A stretch of DNA of 64,000 bases from Nyssa sinensis (taxonomy: Eukaryota > Streptophyta > Magnoliopsida > Cornales > Nyssaceae), in contig CM018033.1 of NCBI GenBank assembly GCA_008638375.1, positions 18,015,294-18,079,293 on the forward strand, in the 5' to 3' direction. The translations under genes and the position numbers were made by a program. Under the pieces are notes generated by a model, which was not told where the DNA came from, searched no databases, and saw only the letters and a list, made by a program, of their open reading frames with translations. Of this stretch, positions 58,861 to 64,000 are shown in pieces (position 1 is the stretch's first letter; every line of letters starts with the position of its first letter).

Positions 58861-59435
58861 TGCACCTGCCTTGCCCATGCGTGTAGCTGCCTTGCCTTGC
58901 CGTACAGCCGCTACTTCGACCACGTCATGACATTTCATGACCTGCCTTTCAAGGCCATTTAATTACATACTTGACCCTATTTTTTGAGCCCATCTTAGGC
59001 TACTTTAGGCCATTACATCAAGCCATGTTAGGCTTTTTTTTTTGGACACTTTTTAGTTATGTTTCAAGGCCATGTTTGGCCACTTACTAGGACCATTTTG
59101 GGTAGGATATTTGACTTACTGTTGGCCCATGTCTTAGGACATTTGGGCCCATTTGGACCATTATCCAAGGGCATATTTAGAGACTTTGAGTGGGCTATTT
59201 TAGAAGCCATTTTTGAACATGACTTAAACTATTTTAAATATTAGTTGGAAGAGATGCTTGAGCAACATTAGGAGACCATTTTGGTTGGGTTAAATGGCAA
59301 GTCTTCACTTAAAATTTTGGGGAAATATAGGGGAAGGAATGCAAAATTAATTGAATTTGCCTTAATGACCTTTCCTGTACTTTTCTTATTTCAATTTCAC
59401 TCACTCCTGGGTTTATGGAAATTCAGGGCGTGACA
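58861..59435 (+). mobile_element. 3' remainder of the repeat hosting the 3-kb solo LTR
   Basis: It continues the interrupted sequence (CTGCCTTGCCC...) and ends ATTCAGGGCGTGACA, an LTR-type terminus. Together with 55522-55852 it forms about 900 bp of an older element. Its own start and TSD were not found. Confidence 0.45.
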
Positions 59436-61421
59436 GGTTTAAATCCAAAAAATGACGTCATTTTGCGATTAAAACCTTGGTTTGAATTTTGACTGAATCG
59501 TCTTCTTCCTGTAGCTGTTCATTGAATAGCTGCGATTGTAAGCCTACGCACCTACATGCATTGCATTGGATTTATTACATTTTTTCTGTGCATTCATATA
59601 GTTTAGGAGAGTTCTGAAACAGAAGTCTGGTTCGCTATACGCAGAGACTGTAATGCTTCTTCTTTGTGTGAGACCATTTCATCCTAAGAGGCAAACGACC
59701 ATTCAATCGTAAGCACCAAGTGCGAGGGCGTATTCTGTCTTAAGGAGATAGCGTCAAATGCTAGACTTGGTCAGTTCCTAAAACCTGTAAGTTTCTTCCA
59801 TGTCTAGTTTTCTGCTTTTGGTCAAATATGTATATTGTTTCTAAACAGTAACCTTGTTCTAAGTTTTAATTCTACAAAATCATAAATTACTTTGTTTAAA
59901 ACTTAGAACATAATTAGTTTTCTTTTTGTTCTCTGCAAATTCTTGTTCTATATTTACAGAATACAAAAAGAAAAAAAATAATTCTGTATTTACAGAATAC
60001 AGACAACAAATTCTGTATTTTTCTTTTATTATTCTATTGCTATTATAAAACGGATTTTGGTAATATAATGATTAACAACAATTTCATTAACTTCTCTTCT
60101 AGATTGTTGGAATTTTGTTTAAATTGAACCAAAATATAAAAATACTTACTTAAAACTTTTTATAATGTCTGAAGTGAAATTTGGAACAGAATATAGGTTA
60201 AAAACGTCTTGAAAACCTTTTTTTTTGGGGAGGGGGGTTAATTAAATTTTATTATCTTGTAATTTGATGCAAGTACCAAATAAGACTCTATAATTTTCCA
60301 TAATTTAAATAACTAAATCACTTCGTTTACAAATTCAACTCAATCTAATTCAATTGTAACTACTCAGCCAAAATTGTTAATGAAAGGTGCTCACATAACT
60401 GCATGTAATTACATTTTAAAACTTTAACGAGTGGTGTAAATGTCTATGCATAGATTCGATTCCCATCGTTGTATAAAAAAAAAGAGTCGTTCAACCACAA
60501 GTCCATAAAAAAAAAAAGAAAAAAAAGAAGAGAATTATCACAAGGTTCACACTCAAACATATTAACCCCACAAGTCTTTCAAATTTTTTTTTTGTGACTA
60601 AAATATCCCTTCTCTAACTAAGTTATATAGGAGAGTATTTCAAAAAAGTTGTGCAAAATTCAAAATTCAATAACTTGTAAAATATATATCCGTTTTGAAT
60701 AAAATCTATATATTTGTACTCTAAAAATCGATATAAATCAAATAAGATCGATATTGAATATTAAATTTTGAAGAAAAAAATTGCTCCAAAATAGTAAAAA
60801 ATCGTCCCAGCGAGTGAAAAATTTATCTTGGCAATTTCATAAAAATTGAGAAAATTCTTAGTTGTTATTAGTTTTATTGAGCTTTTGGTCACTTGTTGGA
60901 TGCTCAAAATAGAATTTCAAGTTAGTGAAAATTTGTCCCAAAAAACATAGTATTTAAAACACGGGTGATTAAAAATTCAATAGTTGGAAAACTGTAAAAT
61001 TTTACAGTTTCATAAAAATTAAGATAATTCTAGGTTGTTATTAGTTTCAATCAATTATGTGTGTGTGTGCGTGTGTATTTCTAGGTTTTGGTAAAAGCTT
61101 TGGGCAAACAATTGCCATGGGTAATTGTTTTATTTTATTTTTTGTTTTTTTGTTTGATCAAGACTTGGTTATCAAGTCTTTTAACCATTTTGTACTGTAA
61201 CATACACTGACCAGATGCAAAAATTGAACTACCAAAAATTCAAAGCTTACACCTACCAAATGCAAAAATTGATCTAACAGTCTATTTTCCCTTTGAGAAT
61301 AAGACTGGCCACTCGCATCAATTTCATCCACATACCATATTGTCTCTTTGCGCTCTTTCTTCCACCACCACTCCGTTATATAACATCTTTCTCCTCTTTT
61401 GTTTCTAACAATCTTACCAAA
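59436..61421. other. AT-rich sequence, no gene recognised
   Basis: The 59600-59800 stretch (TGCGAGGGCGTATTCTGTC...) is less AT-rich and may be old transposon sequence, but I cannot assign it. Confidence 0.4.
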
Positions 61422-61640
61422 ATGAGCTAGTGGTGGGCCGCAGCTATTGGTGCTGCAAAGGTATGTTTATTCTACCATTCTTAGTTACTAATTGCAAATC
61501 ATAATAATTAATTAACAAGTCCTGATTTGGTTTGTAGAAAAAATTTAAAGAAGATGAAGCTCTTAGAGGTTTCCAAAGCGTCGCCCTAATTATTGTGATG
61601 GCAGTGTTTGTTGAAAGGAGTTGTGAGGGGCGGTGATCAT
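61422..61640 (+). pseudogene. Truncated PRISE-family (progesterone 5-beta-reductase/iridoid-synthase-like) pseudogene
   Basis: Exon 1 (61422-61460) reads Met-Ser-stop-Trp-Trp-Ala-Ala-Ala-Ile-Gly-Ala-Ala-Lys, where the third codon is TAG in place of the expected TGG (Trp). A GTATGT donor follows. After a 77-bp intron ending TTTGTAG, exon 2 (from 61538) reads KKFKEDEALRGFQSVALII, the family sequence just before the Rossmann-fold NAD(P)H-binding glycine motif. There the frame is lost: the Gly codon is missing and a frameshift follows, with no similarity after about 61640. The intact family reduces enone substrates such as progesterone or 8-oxogeranial. This copy keeps about 30 residues of roughly 390 and is dead. 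Confidence 0.75.
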
Positions 61641-61882
61641 TGTGTGAAATTTAATATAAGAGCTAAAAATGTCATATTTTAAAAATGATTAGTGACATTT
61701 CATCAAAAAGGACATGAGGTCGAAAACAAAATGACCTACTGTCATTCAGCTCTAATTAAAAATGTGTTTGGATGTTATAATTATTAAAAGTATTTTTACG
61801 AGGTGTCGTGAGGTTAATTAATTCAAAAATAAAATAAAATAACTTGTGAGATGTTGATATGAGTAATGTTTTATGGCACAAT

Positions 61883-62046
61883 TAAAACTCAACACAACTA
61901 GCACAACTACTTACATGGGTGTGGGGTCTATAAAACTCAACACAATTAGCACAACTACTTACATGGGTGTGGGGTCTATTTGAGTGTGATGTGTGTGGGC
62001 CCCACACCCGTGTGAGTACTTGTGCTAGTTATGTTGGGTTTTAGTT
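61883..62046. repeat. Palindromic MITE-like repeat with internal 48-bp tandem duplication
   Basis: Two direct copies of a 48-bp unit (61883-61930 and 61931-61978, starting TAAAACTCAACACAA) are followed by an inverted copy (about 61999-62045, ending GTTATGTTGGGTTTTA). The inner arms carry GGGTGTGGGGTC and its complement-like CCCCACACCC. No convincing TSD was found. Confidence 0.65.
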
Positions 62047-62049
62047 AAG

Positions 62050-64000
62050 GATGCACATAAAAACTGAGAACTGTTGAACTAACCCAAATCGAACCGAATC
62101 ATTCGAGTTGGGCCAGTTCTAGAACCAGTTTATTTGGTTTAGTTTTGGTTTAAAGATCGGGTAAATCGACCCAACCCAAGAATTGAATTCTTAATAAAAT
62201 ATATTTAAAAAAATTTTAAAAAATGAAATATATTATTAATGTATTCTCTCCCTATATATATATATATAGATATTTATATGTCTATATATATCTATGCACA
62301 ATTATAATTCTAGTCCGTGTCTCTCTCTCTCTCACACTACATTCTCACTCTAGAATATGGGACTAAACCTGATGTAATAACATGCATTAAGCACATCATA
62401 GTATCACTAGAATTGGGGGTTAAACCTGATGTAAAACCTGTTGTATTAACGTTTAACATACCTCAATATCATGAATCTAATATATTATAGTAATGTAGAT
62501 CCACATGGCTTCTTTTAACTTAAAATTCTATGTGACAGCATACAATTACTTGGTTTATATTTTTTTTTGGTTTCCTTCATTCTAGGATTCCCTCAATTTC
62601 TAATTCTACTTCTCTCATTAATTAATTAATAATAAATAAATAAAAATTAAATCCCTAACTACCCACTATACAATTCACATATTTTTCCCTTATCTATTAC
62701 AATTTTAAACTTTTACATATTAACTACCGTAGTTTTGTTGCTCTTTTACTTCTTTCATGGTTTGATTTTTACATTGTTAATATTGATATATACTTATCCT
62801 TAAGTGATAAAATTACCTTATAGTATAATCATGTGCATAATTAGTGAATTTATTAAATTATGAATATACTATGTGTACGAGGGGATATGCATCCATGTAT
62901 AGTATTTTCTTTTAGTTTGATTCTAAATAATGAATTAGGCACTACAAAGATATAAATATAAATATATGAAAACAAATTCTCATTTAAAAGGGATAAAAGT
63001 TTTAGAGGTTTCTATATAAAAGAGAATATTTTAATCATGTTAATATTTTTTAAAACAAATTATTATTTTATTAATTAAATATATTTTAATAAGTAATATT
63101 TAATTAATAATTTCTTTGATGACTTACTAAATAAATTCAGAATCACATATAATACTAAAAGAAACTACAAAGAATAATGCCATGCATAATATCGTAATTA
63201 CTAATTTTTTATTTTACATATTTTTTATTTAAATATTTCTTTTCTTTCCCTTTTCTTTTATATTCTAAAACCATTTTGATTCATTTGTTTCTTCCTTCTT
63301 TAAATTTTTCTATAAATTGATAAAAATCTATCTAATAAGAAGTTTCCATTAAAAGAGAGAAAAAAAAGAGTTTAAATGAAATTAAAATTTTTATAAGATT
63401 TCCTAAATAAAATTATTATTCTAATCATTTAAACATTTTAAAAACTATTTATTATTTTTTAAAATATTTTTTTAATGACACTAATAAAGAATACAGGAAA
63501 TGATGCAATAATGCCGTCAGCACTTGAAAATGAGGCCACAAGAGGTTATTGTTCTGATAAATTAGAATTGTAATTTTTAAATTATTTTCAAAATTTCTTA
63601 ATTAGATATATTATTTTTAAAATTATGATCTAATTTAGGAAGATTTTCTAATGATAAATCTATTTATAATATTTATGTTTATTTTTGTAATACCCGTGCA
63701 TATCACGGGTCAATATTAATTAATATATTATAACAATGTAGTTCCACGTGACGCTTTCTCTACTTTGTAAATCCTGTGTGGCAGCTTTCTATTTTTTATG
63801 TCAATTTTTATTAACTACCCACTAAGTTGATAACCCAATATCCCCACGATCTCTATTCCAACATCTTTATACTTTGACAAATTCAATTTCAAACCCGTAT
63901 TCATCTCTTTCTACATCTTTTATATCTCTCTCTACTTTTTCACCAGCATTAATTCCGCCATTGTCCTTTCACAAATCATTGTTACGCCATCAGATTGAAC
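62050..64000. other. AT-rich sequence, no gene recognised
   Basis: It holds (TA)n near 62255, (TC)n near 62320, (TTAA)-type runs, and a short palindrome ACCCGTGCATATCACGGGT at about 63692-63710, a motif often seen at the ends of plant repeats. Nothing codes for a recognisable protein. Confidence 0.5.

Noticed and set aside
49724..59435. A single large LTR retrotransposon with LTRs at about 49.7 kb and 59.4 kb
   Set aside because: The ends are in opposite orientations, no matching TSD exists, and no gag or pol sequence lies between them.
63689..63712. A Helitron 3' hairpin
   Set aside because: The short palindrome is present, but I saw no CTRR end at the required distance or paired TC start.

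Overview
This is nuclear DNA from a flowering plant, most likely a eudicot. It is AT-rich and dominated by transposable elements, and it carries one recognisable host gene. That gene, on the minus strand, encodes a sucrose-phosphate phosphatase (SPP), the last enzyme of sucrose synthesis. I could assemble its complete coding region of 8 coding exons, 1272 bp and 423 residues. Exons 1-6 lie at 28311-25989. Exons 7-8 lie about 23 kb away at 2661-2413. Intron 6 is therefore 23,327 bp, swollen by nested transposons. No virus, toxin gene, CRISPR array or bacterial-type operon is present.

Layout. 1-2300: a collapsed Ty3/gypsy element (two diverged LTRs around an RNase H remnant), then a partial duplicate of the last SPP exon. 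2413-2661: SPP exons 8 and 7. 2662-25988: SPP intron 6. It holds a 2.1-kb solo LTR (TSD GATAT), an old minus-strand Ty1/copia element (7378-12525, TSD AATCA), a younger plus-strand Ty1/copia element (16398-21383, TSD GGGGG) inserted in a LINE ORF1 fragment, a tandemly duplicated SINE-like unit, and a LINE reverse-transcriptase remnant in the opposite orientation. 25989-28330: SPP exons 6-1. 28331-33150: a probable 5'UTR intron containing a tRNA-derived SINE with a 14-bp TSD and a 371-bp solo LTR (TSD AGATT), then a possible first non-coding exon.

33-39 kb: mostly unassigned AT-rich DNA, with one CACTA transposon end, a LINE fragment and a 457-bp hAT-type MITE (8-bp TSD). 39239-49253: a 10-kb gag-only, Tat-like Ty3/gypsy element on the minus strand (TSD ACCTC). 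49.7-59.4 kb: LTR-type sequences including a 3-kb solo LTR (TSD TGCAC) inserted in another repeat. 59.4-64 kb: AT-rich DNA with a truncated pseudogene of the progesterone 5-beta-reductase/iridoid-synthase-like (PRISE) family and a small palindromic repeat.

Element boundaries were set by reading LTR termini, primer-binding sites and target-site duplications directly. Gene identity rests on family knowledge recalled without a database search. I found no previously unknown biological system. The most notable points are the giant transposon-filled SPP intron, the duplicated SPP terminal exon, and a copia element broken only by four transition-type stop codons.
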